Assembly (NCBI RefSeq): GCF_000332995.1
Contig: NZ_BANS01000021.1
Location: 62,001-126,000 of the forward strand
DNA: 64,000 bases
Direction: 5' to 3'
DNA from: Gordonia amicalis NBRC 100051 = JCM 11271
GTDB taxonomy: Bacteria > Actinomycetota > Actinomycetes > Mycobacteriales > Mycobacteriaceae
A program made the position numbers and the translations under genes. The notes below the pieces were generated by a model. The model had not been told where the DNA came from and made no database searches. It worked only from the letters and a program-made list of their open reading frames with translations. Positions 1 to 8,028 of this stretch are shown here, piece by piece. Numbering within the stretch: the first letter of the stretch is position 1; the number at the start of each line of letters is the position of its first letter.

Positions 1-55
1 CCGGACGCGCGGAGGCGGACAGGGTGGCACCGAACCGGCCTCCTTCGTAGACTGA
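1..55 (+). CDS. C-terminal tail of an upstream gene (partial, tentative)
   Basis: One plus-strand frame is open from base 2 to a TGA at 53-55 and would encode RTRGGGQGGTEPASFVD. A glycine-rich hydrophilic tail with a stop just inside the window is compatible with the end of an upstream gene, but 17 residues cannot be assigned to a family. Bases 56-221 show no further gene; they would hold the 3' end of that gene and the promoter of the next one. Confidence 0.25.
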   Translation, partial: RTRGGGQGGTEPASFVD

Positions 56-221
56 CGCCCGGGATCTTCACAGCACCGCGGGCATGGGGGACGCCGTGGC
101 GCTTGCCGGGGGACGCGCCGAGGTAGGCACGAGCACTCGAGAATCGCTCCGAAGACCGGCGTGGCATGGCGGGATGGCGCGCAGAAAACGTGAAGTAGTG
201 CAGGTATGAAGGGGAGTCCGT

Positions 222-1160
222 ATGAACGGCGAAGGCTGTTGGTCGACGGTGGTGTGCCGGCCGACCGAACGGGCGGCGCTGGGACTGTCGGGTGAGTCCG
301 ATTGGTTGCTGCAGTGCCGTCTCGCGATCGGCCACCGTGGCAACCACGCGACGGATGCGAGCACGCATCCGAGGCATGACCGCCGCCTCTGGCTGGAGTG
401 GAACGACTTCGACGATCGTGCCCAGTCCCTCATCGAACGCAACCCCTGTCAGGTCCCGTCGCCGGAAGGTGTGGGCTGTGTCTTCTTCGTCGGTCACGGC
501 GGACCGCACTTCTATGCGCACTCGAACGGTCACGCCCCGTCGGTGATGTCGCGCGCCGGAAACCAGCAGCGTCCGACTCCCGGACCCGAGCGCACCTCGG
601 GTTCACAGCCGCCCAACCCGCAATCGCAGCGGATGGGGTCTCACCGGTTACCCGACTCCCACCAGCCGGCCCCATCCCCGCCTCCGGCTGAGGCACCATC
701 GCCAGAACCGGTGCACGGGTCCTCGCCAGCGTCGGCTCCGGGTCCGGCCTACCGGGGAGGTCGTCGTTCCACGAACGCCGAACCGCTCGTCTCCGAGGAC
801 TACCACGGTCGGCGGCACCGGTCCGGCGCACCGGATCAGGGCGGTCCCGCACGGGTGGCACCGAACCCCGCGGCCGCGAACCCGCCGGTACCGAACACCA
901 AGACCCCGAACCCGCCGGCACCGAACCCCGTGGCCTCGACGCACGCCGCACCGGCACTTCCGGACATGCCGCAGATCGCACCGGCCAGGGCCGGGGAGGG
1001 CGGCGTCCCACCGCGAGCGGGGACCGTAGGCCCGAGTCCGCAGGTGGATGCCGCCGACGAACACTCGGAGTCCGAAGCCGCCCGCCGCGCTGCGATCAAC
1101 GCGGCCCTCGACGAGGTCGCCGTCGCCCTCGCGCGTCTCGCGGCAGCTCTGCGGGCCTAG
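222..1160 (+). CDS. Proline-rich hypothetical protein
   Basis: I do not recognise this protein. The ATG is preceded by a good ribosome binding site (AAGGGGAG about 6 bases upstream). Residues 1-110 form a compact Cys/His/Trp-rich region (several Cys, WLEWNDFDD, VGCVFFVGHGG), which could be a small folded or metal-binding domain. Residues about 115-275 are Pro/Ala/Gly-rich and disordered-looking, with a short repeated NPP(V/A)PN(T/P) pattern. The last about 30 residues are an amphipathic Ala/Leu/Arg helix. No signal peptide or membrane segment is visible. It stands alone upstream of the copper operon, with no sign that it belongs to it. Confidence 0.7.
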   Translation: MNGEGCWSTVVCRPTERAALGLSGESDWLLQCRLAIGHRGNHATDASTHPRHDRRLWLEWNDFDDRAQSLIERNPCQVPSPEGVGCVFFVGHGGPHFYAHSNGHAPSVMSRAGNQQRPTPGPERTSGSQPPNPQSQRMGSHRLPDSHQPAPSPPPAEAPSPEPVHGSSPASAPGPAYRGGRRSTNAEPLVSEDYHGRRHRSGAPDQGGPARVAPNPAAANPPVPNTKTPNPPAPNPVASTHAAPALPDMPQIAPARAGEGGVPPRAGTVGPSPQVDAADEHSESEAARRAAINAALDEVAVALARLAAALRA

Positions 1161-1245
1161 TACTCGCGGTTCACTCAGTTCGACGCGCGCTCACGTCGGT
1201 GCGTTCAGTGCCGCCCGACTCGTCTGCGGCTCGTCCCGCGCAAAT

Positions 1246-1311
1246 ACGGTAGGGGGGTACCGTTGGCGGGCGGATGGTGGTATACCTGAGTGACATACCC
1301 CTGAGGGGTAT
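1246..1311 (+). promoter_or_regulatory. Two candidate CsoR operators upstream of csoR
   Basis: Two perfect inverted repeats lie just before csoR. ACGGTA (1246-1251) and TACCGT (1258-1263) flank a run of six G. ATACCCC (1295-1301) and GGGGTAT (1305-1311) flank a TGA spacer. Known CsoR sites are GC-tract palindromes of the TACCCC...GGGGTA kind, so the second one is the stronger candidate. A TATACC (1281-1286) between them could be a -10 element, which would let CsoR block the operon promoter and give autoregulation by copper. The promoter position is inferred. Confidence 0.7.
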
Positions 1312-1329
1312 CCGTACAACAGGAGCGAC

Positions 1330-1623
1330 ATGGACGAGCACCAGCACGGCTACATCGGCCGCAAGGACGACTATCTCAAGCGACTCCGTCGCATCGAGGG
1401 CCAGGCACGTGGGTTGCAGCGCATGGTCGAGGAGGACTCGTACTGCATCGACATCCTCACCCAGGTGTCGGCCATGACCAAGGCTCTGCAGGCGGTCAGC
1501 CTCGGCCTGCTCGAGGAGCACATGGCCCACTGCGTCGTGCACGCGGCGCAGGAGAGCGACGCTGCGGGCAAGGAGAAGGTGGACGAGGCCATGGCCGCGA
1601 TCGCCCGCCTGGTGAAGTCCTGA
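1330..1623 (+). CDS. csoR: Copper-sensing transcriptional repressor CsoR
   Basis: A 97-residue all-helical CsoR/RcnR-family repressor. The copper ligand pattern of mycobacterial CsoR is present with the right spacing: Cys39, His64 and Cys68 (C-x24-H-x3-C). The N-terminal helix carries the basic RLRRIEGQARGL stretch used for DNA binding. In this family Cu(I) binding releases the repressor from DNA, switching on export. AGGAG stands 5 bases before the ATG. It heads a run with a copZ-like gene, a small membrane protein and copA, and the palindromes just upstream suggest it represses its own operon. Confidence 0.95.
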   Translation: MDEHQHGYIGRKDDYLKRLRRIEGQARGLQRMVEEDSYCIDILTQVSAMTKALQAVSLGLLEEHMAHCVVHAAQESDAAGKEKVDEAMAAIARLVKS

Positions 1624-1675
1624 CGTCGACCCACACGTCATCGCGCACGACATCAACCGACCACGAGGAGTACGC

Positions 1676-1882
1676 ATGAGCACCACCAGCACCTACACCG
1701 TCACCGGCATGACCTGCGGCCACTGCGTCGCCTCCGTCCGCGAGGAGATCGCGGAGATCTCCGGTGTGACCAGCGTCGACGTGACCCTCGAAGACGGAGC
1801 CGTACGCGTCGTCGCCGACCGTGAGATCCCGCGGGAGGAGATCGCCGGAGCGGTCGCCGACGCCGGGTACTCACTGGTGTGA
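1676..1882 (+). CDS. copZ: Copper chaperone, heavy-metal-associated domain (CopZ-like)
   Basis: A 68-residue single HMA domain with the metal-binding loop MTCGHC near residues 12-17 and the usual beta-alpha-beta-beta-alpha-beta length. Proteins of this type carry Cu(I) in the cytosol to a P1B-type ATPase, here the CopA encoded two genes downstream. GAGGAG lies upstream of the ATG. It is separated from csoR by about 50 bases and its TGA is one base from the next ATG, so co-transcription is expected. The symbol is by function and context. Confidence 0.9.
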   Translation: MSTTSTYTVTGMTCGHCVASVREEIAEISGVTSVDVTLEDGAVRVVADREIPREEIAGAVADAGYSLV

Positions 1883-1883
1883 C

Positions 1884-2072
1884 ATGAGCATCCCCAAGGG
1901 TCCCCTGGCCTACGTCGTCGCGCTGATCGCCGCGTTCGTGATCGCCTTCGGCGTCGGCCGGGCATGGGGGCCGCAACCCGAACCGGTGACCCACGACGCG
2001 CCCTCGCACGGTGTCGTCGAGACGACCGACGGCAACACCCACGGTGACATGACGAATGGGGGCGATCACTGA
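1884..2072 (+). CDS. Small membrane protein with His-rich tail in copper operon
   Basis: A 62-residue protein starting at ATG 1884, one base after the copZ stop. Residues about 7-27 form a single hydrophobic segment, followed by a polar tail containing several His and acidic residues (THDAPSHGV, THGD and a terminal DH). The topology suggests an N-in anchor with an external tail able to bind metal. Its stop overlaps the copA start in a TGATG junction, which implies coupled translation. No family name is assigned. A role in presenting or buffering copper at the CopA exit side is inference from position and composition. Confidence 0.8.
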   Translation: MSIPKGPLAYVVALIAAFVIAFGVGRAWGPQPEPVTHDAPSHGVVETTDGNTHGDMTNGGDH

Positions 2073-4354
2073 TGTCTGCGAGTCCTGGCCTGCAACTGGT
2101 CGACCTCGACATCTCCGGCATGACCTGCGCGTCCTGCGCGAACCGCATCGAGCGGAAGCTCAACAAACTCGACGGTGTCACCGCGTCGGTGAACTACGCG
2201 ACCGAACGCGCCCACGTCGAGGTTCCCACCGGGCTCGCCGCCGACGACCTCATCGAGGTGGTCCGTGCCGCGGGCTATGACGCCTCCCCGATCCTCCCCG
2301 AACCGCCGGCCGCATCGGCGGACGCAAATGTGGCGGACGCGAACGTGGCGGGCACTGCGACGACCGTCGACCCGGAACTCGACGCGCTGCGTCAGCGGCT
2401 GATCGTGTCGGCGGTGCTGTCGGTCCCGGTGATCGCGCTCGCGATGATCCCGGCCTGGCAGTTCACCTACTGGCAGTGGCTGTCCCTGACGTTGGCCGCG
2501 CCGGTGGTCGTGTGGGGCGCCTATCCGTTCCACCGCGCGGCGTGGATCAATCTGCGTCACGGTGCGACGACCATGGACACCCTCGTGTCGGTCGGCACGC
2601 TCGCCGCGTTCGGCTGGTCGCTCTATGCCCTTTTCCTCGGTACGGCCGGCACGCCCGGACTCACTCACGGCTTCGACCTGCTGCCCCAACGCGCCGACGG
2701 GGCGTCGCACATCTATCTAGAGGCTGCCGCGGGCGTGACGACCTTCCTGCTGGCAGGCCGCTACTTCGAGAAGCGGGCCAAGCGTCGTGCCGGCGATGCG
2801 CTGCGTGCGCTGATGGACCTCGGCGCCAAGGACGTCGTCGTCCGACGAGACGGCACCGAGAGTCGGATTCCGATCGGTCAGTTGGCCGTCGGCGACGAGT
2901 TCGTGGTGCGCCCGGGTGAGAAGATCGCGACCGACGGGGTCGTGGTCGAGGGCGCGTCGGCGATCGACGCGTCGATGGTGTCCGGTGAATCGGTCCCGGT
3001 CGAGGTGACCGCAGGTGACGCGGTCATCGGAGCGACGGTCAACACCAGCGGACTGCTCGTCGTCCGGGCATCCGCGGTGGGTTCCGACACCGCGCTCGCG
3101 CAGATGGCGCGCATGGTGGCCGCCGCGCAGGAGGGCAAGGCCGACGCACAGCGCCTGGCCGACCGGATCTCCTCGGTGTTCGTCCCCGCGGTTATCGCGA
3201 TCTCCGTTGCCACGCTGGGTTTCTGGCTCGGTGCGGCGTCGTTGGACGACTTCGCGGGCGGCGACGTGACCTTCGCGTTCACCGCGGCGGTCGCGGTGCT
3301 CATCATCGCCTGCCCGTGTGCACTCGGGCTCGCCACCCCGACCGCCCTCATGGTCGGCACCGGCCGTGGTGCGCAGCTGGGCATCCTGCTGAAGGGTCCA
3401 GAGGTGCTGGAGTCGACGCGGCGCGTCGACACCATCGTGCTGGACAAGACCGGCACCGTCACCACCGGCGACATGTCCGTGTCGACGGTGATCGCGGCCG
3501 ACGGTCACGACGAGACGCAGGTCCTCGCATGGGCCGCTTCGGTGGAGGCCGGATCGGAGCACCCGATCGGACTCGCCGTCGTCGAGGCCGGACGTGAGCA
3601 TGTGACGGAGAAGGCCCGGGACTTCGTGTCCACGCAGGGCGCCGGAGTCTCAGGAACGGTGGGAGACAGGCGAGTTCAGGTCCTCTCACCCAGCAAGGTC
3701 ACCGTGCCGATGCCCGCCGAGCTCGCCGACGCGGTGGCGACCGCGGAATCGGGTGGTGCGACGGCCGTCGTCGTACTGGTCGGTGAAATCCCGGTCGGGC
3801 TGATAGTGGTGTCGGATCGGATCAAGACCTCGTCGGCCGCGGCCATCGCCGAGTTCCGACGCCTCGGGCTCACCCCCAAGCTGCTCACCGGCGACAACGA
3901 CGGTGCGGCGCGTGCCGTGGCCGCGGAGGTCGGTATCGACGACGTCACCGCGGGGGTGAGCCCGCAGCGCAAGCTCGAGGTGATCGCCGAACTCCAGGAA
4001 CGGGGCCACGTGGTCGCGATGGTCGGTGACGGCATCAACGACGCCGCCGCGCTGGCGCAGGCCGACCTCGGGCTCGCCATGGGCACCGGCACCGATGTCG
4101 CGATGGCGGCCAGCGACCTCACCGTCGTGAGTGGTGACCTCCGCGTCGTCGCCGACGCGATCCGGCTGGCGCGTCGAACCCTCGGCACGATCAAGGGAAA
4201 TCTGTTCTGGGCGTTCGGCTACAACGTCGCCGCGATCCCGCTGGCCGCGGCCGGCATGCTGAACCCGATGATCGCCGGGGCCGCGATGGCGCTGTCGTCG
4301 GTGTTCGTCGTGGGCAACAGTTTGCGGTTGCGCCGGTTCCAGCCGGGTCGCTGA
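2072..4354 (+). CDS. copA: Copper-exporting P1B-1 ATPase CopA
   Basis: A 760-residue P-type ATPase. Order: N-terminal HMA domain with MTCASC at 17-22; transmembrane bundle; actuator motif SGES at 304-307; intramembrane CPC at 414-416; phosphorylation motif DKTGT with Asp458; nucleotide-domain HP at 497-498; GDGIND at 652-657; and final helices with the YN and SS residues typical of the Cu(I) (P1B-1) subgroup. It uses ATP to export Cu(I) across the plasma membrane. The length is normal with a single HMA domain. It is last in the csoR operon and is followed by a strong hairpin, consistent with an operon end. Confidence 0.96.
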   Translation: MSASPGLQLVDLDISGMTCASCANRIERKLNKLDGVTASVNYATERAHVEVPTGLAADDLIEVVRAAGYDASPILPEPPAASADANVADANVAGTATTVDPELDALRQRLIVSAVLSVPVIALAMIPAWQFTYWQWLSLTLAAPVVVWGAYPFHRAAWINLRHGATTMDTLVSVGTLAAFGWSLYALFLGTAGTPGLTHGFDLLPQRADGASHIYLEAAAGVTTFLLAGRYFEKRAKRRAGDALRALMDLGAKDVVVRRDGTESRIPIGQLAVGDEFVVRPGEKIATDGVVVEGASAIDASMVSGESVPVEVTAGDAVIGATVNTSGLLVVRASAVGSDTALAQMARMVAAAQEGKADAQRLADRISSVFVPAVIAISVATLGFWLGAASLDDFAGGDVTFAFTAAVAVLIIACPCALGLATPTALMVGTGRGAQLGILLKGPEVLESTRRVDTIVLDKTGTVTTGDMSVSTVIAADGHDETQVLAWAASVEAGSEHPIGLAVVEAGREHVTEKARDFVSTQGAGVSGTVGDRRVQVLSPSKVTVPMPAELADAVATAESGGATAVVVLVGEIPVGLIVVSDRIKTSSAAAIAEFRRLGLTPKLLTGDNDGAARAVAAEVGIDDVTAGVSPQRKLEVIAELQERGHVVAMVGDGINDAAALAQADLGLAMGTGTDVAMAASDLTVVSGDLRVVADAIRLARRTLGTIKGNLFWAFGYNVAAIPLAAAGMLNPMIAGAAMALSSVFVVGNSLRLRRFQPGR

Positions 4355-4368
4355 TAGCCGCCCCTGAA

Positions 4369-4481
4369 AACCGCCCCCGAAAAGCACCCCGCAGAACCGC
4401 CCCCGAAAACCACCCTCCTGACGGGCCCCGGCGACATATCGTCGCCGGGTCCGCTGCACAGGGTGCTTTTCGGGGGCGGTT
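4369..4481. terminator. Nested bidirectional terminator between convergent genes
   Basis: The gap between copA and the convergent flavoprotein gene is a nested inverted repeat. The outer arms are perfect over 21 bases (4369-4389 with 4461-4481, core CCGCCCCCGAAAAGC). The inner arms CCCGGCGAC (4427-4435) and GTCGCCGGG (4441-4449) close a 5-base loop. The CCGCCCCCGAAAA word occurs again in direct orientation near 4395. Either strand would fold into a long stem, which suits a shared terminator for both genes. Confidence 0.8.
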
Positions 4482-4499
4482 ATCCGTCGGGGATGGGGC

Positions 4500-5975
4500 T
4501 CAGCTCGCGCTCGTCGTCACGCGTGCCGCGGCGTGGCGACCGGCGCGTCGGCCGAAGTAGGAACCCTCGCCCAATTGCGTTCCGCTGCAATACCCCTTGC
4601 AGTCCTGCGCGATGTTGGTGGCGCTCGCGCCGGCCGCATACAGGCCCTTGATGACCGACCCCGACTCGTCGAGCACCTCGCCGTCGAGGGAGGTGGCCAT
4701 GCCGCCCATGGTGAAGCCGGCGTACATCGCCTTGCCCAGCGACAGGTCGTAGGCGGCCCAGGGTCCCTTGTCCTGGGGTTCGAGGAACTCGGCCGCCTTG
4801 TGGAAGTCGGGGTCCTCCTTCTTCGCGGCGTTCTCGTTGTACCGGGCCATGGTCCGCTGGAGGTTGCCCTCCGGAATCCCGAGGTCGCGTTCCATCTCCT
4901 CGATCGTCTCCCAGCCGTCGATGAGCGGGACCAGATAGTTCTGCTTCTCGTTCATGTGCGTCTCGTCGACGATGAGGTAGGCCGTCGAATCCGGTTGTTC
5001 CAGAATGAAACCCGAGGTGCGTGCGTGGTAGGAGTCCTCGGTGACGAAGCGCTCGCCGAACTTGTTGACGATGACGCCCATGACCATGCTGGCCGGAGGG
5101 TAGATCGGGGCGGTGATGAACGCCTTGTCCATGTACTTCAGCTCGGCACCCACCGATCGGCCCATGCGCAATCCGAGGCCGTCGTCGTAGGTGTTGCCCA
5201 GGACGAACGGCTTCTCCGCCAGATGCGGCGTGTGTTCGGCGACCATCTCGGGATTCATCACGAATCCGCCCGCGGCGATGATCACCGAGTTGGCCCGGAT
5301 TACGCCCTCTTCGCCCGGCTTCTTCCACGCCACGCCTGCGACCGCGCCGTCGGAGTCGACGACGAGCTGACGTGCACCGGTCTCGTACCGGACCTCGACG
5401 CCGAGTTCGCCGAGGCGTTTGACGAGCAGGTCGATGACGAGTGAGGCGCCACCGGTCTCGCCGGGGACCGGCACCTTGTGGCCGCGCGGGGCGGGGACGG
5501 CCTGGTCCTTGAACGGCCAGACCTTCTCGTTGCCGGTGTACATCAGGCCCTCGGTGCCCGGCTGGATGACGGCCTTCTCCGGGTAGAAGCTGCGCTCGAA
5601 GGTGAAGCCGAGTCCCTCGAGCCAGTTGAAGTGGTCGACGCTGTCGACGCAGTAGGCGTGGATCTTGTCGGCCTCGGGGTCGATGGACACCGCGGTCAGG
5701 TACTTCTCCATCTCCTCGGCGGAGTCCTCCTGGCCCGTCGCCTTCTGGACGGCGGTGCCGCCGCCGAGATAGAAGAAGCCGCCCGAGAGCGAGGTGGTGC
5801 CACCGGCTGCGGCGGCGCGTTCGATGAGCAGGACGCGCGCCCCGTTCGCGGCGGCCTCCGCCGCGGCGCAACCGCCCGCGATGCCGAATCCGATCACGAC
5901 GACGTCGACCTCGTCGGAGAATTCTTTCACCGATTCGAGGGCGACGGTCTCCGGGATCTCGGTACTGGTAGCCAT
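4500..5975 (-). CDS. FAD-dependent oxidoreductase, 3-ketosteroid dehydrogenase/fumarate reductase type
   Basis: A 491-residue flavoprotein. The dinucleotide motif GFGIAG is at 29-34 and is followed by an acidic residue at the end of the second strand (LLIER), then GGTTSLSGG, typical of the fumarate reductase/3-ketosteroid-delta1-dehydrogenase superfamily. The C-terminal FAD motif GLYAAGASA is also present. No secretion signal. The likely reaction is dehydrogenation of a steroid-like or enoate substrate, but the exact substrate cannot be read from sequence. A KstR-type palindrome lies 20 bases upstream of the ATG, which ties it to sterol catabolism. It is shorter than typical KstD and may be a KstD-like paralogue. 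Confidence 0.8.
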   Translation of the reverse strand: MATSTEIPETVALESVKEFSDEVDVVVIGFGIAGGCAAAEAAANGARVLLIERAAAAGGTTSLSGGFFYLGGGTAVQKATGQEDSAEEMEKYLTAVSIDPEADKIHAYCVDSVDHFNWLEGLGFTFERSFYPEKAVIQPGTEGLMYTGNEKVWPFKDQAVPAPRGHKVPVPGETGGASLVIDLLVKRLGELGVEVRYETGARQLVVDSDGAVAGVAWKKPGEEGVIRANSVIIAAGGFVMNPEMVAEHTPHLAEKPFVLGNTYDDGLGLRMGRSVGAELKYMDKAFITAPIYPPASMVMGVIVNKFGERFVTEDSYHARTSGFILEQPDSTAYLIVDETHMNEKQNYLVPLIDGWETIEEMERDLGIPEGNLQRTMARYNENAAKKEDPDFHKAAEFLEPQDKGPWAAYDLSLGKAMYAGFTMGGMATSLDGEVLDESGSVIKGLYAAGASATNIAQDCKGYCSGTQLGEGSYFGRRAGRHAAARVTTSAS

Positions 5976-5995
5976 GCGGTCAGATTAGCGGACAA

Positions 5996-6013
5996 ACTAG
6001 AACCTGTTCTAGT
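5996..6013. promoter_or_regulatory. KstR-type operator upstream of flavoprotein gene
   Basis: ACTAGAACCTGTTCTAGT is a perfect 18-base palindrome. It matches the published KstR half-site arrangement TnnAACnnGTTnnA, the cholesterol-responsive TetR repressor site of mycobacteria and rhodococci. It is centred about 30 bases before the start of the minus-strand flavoprotein gene and about 125 bases before the plus-strand Moco oxidoreductase. The same word recurs at 61826-61843. Confidence 0.85.
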
Positions 6014-6131
6014 CTTGGGCTCTATTCGCGAAGGCGCCCGCGGGGGCCGGTCGGCCGAACGCCCGTCGGACGAATGGTGGGCCTTCCATCGCGACCCGCC
6101 GCCACGGGCGCAGACTCCGGTATCAAGAAGT

Positions 6132-7697
6132 GTGGCCTTCTTGTCGACCCGTCGTGCGCACGCCGCAGCCCCGTGGCTGGCGGGCGTCGTCGCGGTGGGT
6201 GCCGGCCTGGCCGCGGGGGAGATCGCCGCGGTTCCGGTGTCGCCGGACGCCTCGCCGTACTTCGCGGTCGGCTCATCGGTGGTCGACCACTCGCCCGCGG
6301 CGGTCCGGGAATGGGCCATCGAGACCTTCGGTATCGCGGACAAGGTCGCACTGTTCGTCGGGATGGGCATCATCATCGCCGCGATCGCCGGCGCCTGCGG
6401 GTATCTCGAGCGTCGCCGGCCGGCGACGGGTTCGGCGATCATCGCGGTCTTCGCGGCCGTCGGCGTGCTGGCGGCGGTGAACCGGCCCGGTGCGACGTGG
6501 ACGTATGCGCTGCCCTCGATCATCGCCGGCGTCGTGGGCATCGTCGTGCTGCGGCTGCTGCTCGCCCAGCTCGACGACGAACCGTCGCCGATCGATCCCG
6601 ACGTCCACACGGAAGACGTTCGCCGCCAAGCGCTCTCGCGGCGGTTCGTTCTCGCCGCGGGTGGTGTTGCCGTGGCCGCCGTCGCGATCGGCGTCATCGG
6701 TCGCCGCATGCTCTCCGACGCCGCCGACACCCTGGCCGACCGCGCGCGGATCCTGCTCCCGAAGCCGGCCGTCCCGGCACCGCCGGTTCCGGCCGGCACC
6801 GAACTGAACCTCTCGGGCGCAACGTCTTTCATCACCGGTAACGACGACTTCTACCGGATCGACACCGCTCTCCAGGTGCCTACGCTCACCACGGTCGAAT
6901 GGCGGCTGCGCATACACGGAGAGGTCGACAAGGAGGTGACGCTCACCTGGGATGACCTGGTGGCGATGCCGATGACCGAACGACTGGTGACGCTCGCGTG
7001 CGTGTCCAACGACGTCGGGGGAGACCTGATCGGCAACGCCAGATGGCTCGGCGTGCCGATGCAAAGGGTTCTCGACCTCGCCGGCGTGCGGCCCGGCGCC
7101 GACATGCTGCTGTCCACCAGCGTCGACGGGTGGACCTGTGGCACTCCGATCTCGACGATCACCGACGGCCGCGACGCACTGCTCGCGATCGGCATGAACG
7201 GCGGGCCGTTGCCGATCGAGCACGGTTATCCGGTCCGCCAGGTGGTCCCGGGTCTGTACGGCTATGTGTCGGCGACCAAATGGGTCGTCGACTGGGAGAT
7301 CACCAGGTTCTCCGAGGCGAAGGCGTACTGGACCGACCGCGGATGGTCGGCCCTGGGACCGATCAAACTGGCCTCGCGCATCGACCGGCCCGCCAGGGGC
7401 ACCTCACATCCGGCGGGCGAGGTCGTCATCGCCGGGACCGCGTGGGCGCAGCACATCGGCGTCGAGCGCGTAGAGGTCCGCATCGACGACGGTCCGTGGC
7501 AACCCGCGGAACTCGCGACCGAGTACAGCGTCGACACCTGGCGCCAGTGGAAGTTCGTATGGCAGGCGGACAAGGGAGATCACACCGTGACGTGCCGGGC
7601 GTTCGACAAGCAGGGGCGCCCTCAGGTCGAGAGGTACCAGTCACCCGCCCCGGACGGCGCGACCGGTCTGGACGAGCGCAGATACACCATCGCCTGA
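6132..7697 (+). CDS. Membrane-anchored molybdopterin-dependent oxidoreductase (sulfite oxidase fold)
   Basis: A protein of about 521 residues. Four to five hydrophobic segments fill roughly residues 10-160 and 175-195, then the sulfite-oxidase-fold Moco domain runs from about 240 to 440. The Cys of TLACVSND (Cys290) is in the position of the cofactor-ligating cysteine. RQVVPGLYGYVSATKWV is a typical family block. A C-terminal dimerisation-like beta domain (VEVRIDDGPWQPA) follows. It probably sits on the outer face of the membrane. The start is uncertain: GTG 6132 is chosen, TTG 6141 is an alternative, and the frame is open further upstream through antisense sequence. Substrate unknown. Confidence 0.8.
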   Translation: MAFLSTRRAHAAAPWLAGVVAVGAGLAAGEIAAVPVSPDASPYFAVGSSVVDHSPAAVREWAIETFGIADKVALFVGMGIIIAAIAGACGYLERRRPATGSAIIAVFAAVGVLAAVNRPGATWTYALPSIIAGVVGIVVLRLLLAQLDDEPSPIDPDVHTEDVRRQALSRRFVLAAGGVAVAAVAIGVIGRRMLSDAADTLADRARILLPKPAVPAPPVPAGTELNLSGATSFITGNDDFYRIDTALQVPTLTTVEWRLRIHGEVDKEVTLTWDDLVAMPMTERLVTLACVSNDVGGDLIGNARWLGVPMQRVLDLAGVRPGADMLLSTSVDGWTCGTPISTITDGRDALLAIGMNGGPLPIEHGYPVRQVVPGLYGYVSATKWVVDWEITRFSEAKAYWTDRGWSALGPIKLASRIDRPARGTSHPAGEVVIAGTAWAQHIGVERVEVRIDDGPWQPAELATEYSVDTWRQWKFVWQADKGDHTVTCRAFDKQGRPQVERYQSPAPDGATGLDERRYTIA

Positions 7698-8028
7698 TTG
7701 TCTCACCAGCGGATTCGGATGCGAACTCCCCTGTAGAAAGATCATGAGCAATGCTGTTGTCAAGAGGTGAGTGAGGTATCCGACTCTCCTGAGCTGACGC
7801 TGAGAGCCCGTGTTATGTTTTCCGCACCTCTGTATGTGAGCCGGGTGACAGTCATCGCTGTCGAAGCCCGAGCACTTCGTGACCTGCGTCAGGTCGTCCG
7901 CACCGCCGACACATGGCGGAGCTGCACGATTTGCACGCAGGTCACGGCGTTGTAGACATGTGCGCCGAGAACAGGCGCCGAAACAAGGCGGCGCCTACCG
8001 GGCGTCGCCGCCAGACAGGGTGAGTGAA
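7698..8028 (+). promoter_or_regulatory. Leader region of the pnt operon
   Basis: This 331-base gap has no convincing gene. A short open stretch from 7767 lacks a ribosome binding site. Near the 3' end AGGCGCC (7973-7979) and GGCGCCT (7990-7996) form a hairpin about 30 bases before pntAA, which could affect translation or termination in the leader. A TATGTT word near 7816 could be a -10 element. Function is inferred only from position. Confidence 0.35.

Noticed and set aside
5478..6131. Upstream extension of the Moco oxidoreductase frame by over 200 codons
   Set aside because: The extension is antisense to the flavoprotein gene, has no family similarity and crosses the KstR-type operator; GC-rich codon bias on the other strand explains the open frame.
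7767..7955. Small gene in the pnt leader
   Set aside because: No ribosome binding site and no protein-like pattern; treated as leader sequence.
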